Shown here piece after piece: positions 5,705 through 6,016 of a DNA stretch of 6,016 nt. The notes beneath the pieces were generated by a model. That model saw only the letters and a program-made list of their open reading frames with translations. It did not search any database and had not been told where the DNA came from. The stretch covers positions 1 through 6,016 of the forward strand of contig CAZLLV010000547.1 of the NCBI GenBank assembly GCA_964560325.1, read 5' to 3'. The DNA is from CAZLLV01 sp964560325 (GTDB lineage Bacteria > Acidobacteriota > Thermoanaerobaculia > Multivoradales > DATKCC01). How positions within the stretch are numbered: position 1 is the stretch's first letter; each line of letters begins with the position of its first letter. A program made the translations under genes and the position numbers.

Positions 5705-6016
5705 CGCCGCTCGCCGAGTCCCCCGGGCTCCTCCTGCTGGAGGACGGGTCGGTCTTCGAGGGGCGCGCCGTCGCCCCCGGCACCCGCTTCGGCGAGGTGG
5801 TCTTCAACACCTCGATGACCGGCTACCAGGAGGTGCTGACCGACCCCTCCTACCACGGGCAGATCGTGGTCATGACCCAGCCCCACATCGGCAACTACGG
5901 CACGCGCGAGGACGCCGCCGAGTCGCGCCGCCCCTGGGCCGAGGGGCTGGTGGCGCGCCGGATCACGCCGCGGCCGTCGGGCACCGGCACCGAGGAGTCG
6001 CTGCCCGGCTGGCTGG
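5701..6016 (+). CDS. carA: carbamoyl-phosphate synthase small subunit, 3'-truncated by the window edge
   Basis: CarA is the glutamine amidotransferase subunit that releases ammonia from glutamine for carbamoyl phosphate, the precursor of pyrimidines and arginine; CarB is the large partner. The frame runs from GTG 5701 to the right edge (105 codons, no stop), covering only the N-terminal CPSase_sm_chain domain. The catalytic GATase domain lies outside. Diagnostic segments are LLLEDGSVFEGRAV (11-24), GEVVFNTSMTGYQEVLTDPSY (31-51, in two strands) and PHIGNYGTREDAAES (61-75), followed by GLVARRI (82-88) and EESLPGWL (98-105). The Ser50 of DPSY matches the Ser of the glutamine-site loop in the E. 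coli protein. The stretch before EESL lacks the common SNWR-like sequence. The GTG overlaps the aroF stop as GTGA, implying coupled translation. Confidence 0.95.
   Translation, partial: MTPLAESPGLLLLEDGSVFEGRAVAPGTRFGEVVFNTSMTGYQEVLTDPSYHGQIVVMTQPHIGNYGTREDAAESRRPWAEGLVARRITPRPSGTGTEESLPGWL

Overview
The window comes from a very GC-rich bacterial chromosome (roughly 70% G+C by eye, not computed). Nearly every codon ends in G or C, and genes overlap tightly with ATGA/GTGA junctions. It reads as ordinary chromosome: no transposase, integrase, tRNA, rRNA or CRISPR repeats are visible. The organism is probably a Gram-negative-type lineage such as Acidobacteriota or a relative. This rests on the particular DUF2911 variant, the signal-peptide protein and the gene mix, and is an inference only.

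Region 1 (2-580) is the 3' part of a DUF2911-family gene whose beginning, probably with a signal peptide, lies off the left edge. It is unusually rich in G runs and is followed by a GC-rich hairpin (608-636).

Region 2 (675-3692) is a tight plus-strand operon: a short-chain-type acyl-CoA dehydrogenase, a MeaB-type GTPase (8 nt gap), methylmalonyl-CoA epimerase (ATGA overlap) and an unrecognised 129-residue protein (GTGA overlap). The first three suggest beta-oxidation feeding propionyl-CoA/methylmalonyl-CoA metabolism. MeaB protects and loads the B12-dependent methylmalonyl-CoA mutase and the epimerase makes its (R)-substrate, yet no mutase gene is in the window. The fourth gene is the main unknown.

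Region 3 (3693-3785) is a convergent intergenic stretch with two strong back-to-back hairpins, probably a bidirectional terminator. It separates the operon from a minus-strand gene (3786-4577) for an exported protein of unknown function.

Region 4 (4578-4660) is a compact divergent promoter region with AT-rich -10-like hexamers on both strands. It leads rightward to a type I-beta DAHP synthase (4661-5704; all four metal ligands present, N-terminal regulatory ferredoxin-like domain). This overlaps by GTGA the start of carA (5701 to the right edge), the small subunit of carbamoyl-phosphate synthase. Entry to aromatic synthesis is thus translationally linked to entry to pyrimidine/arginine synthesis.

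I did not find a clearly new multi-gene system. The best leads are the small protein coupled to the epimerase, the exported protein, the convergent double hairpin and the aroF-carA coupling.
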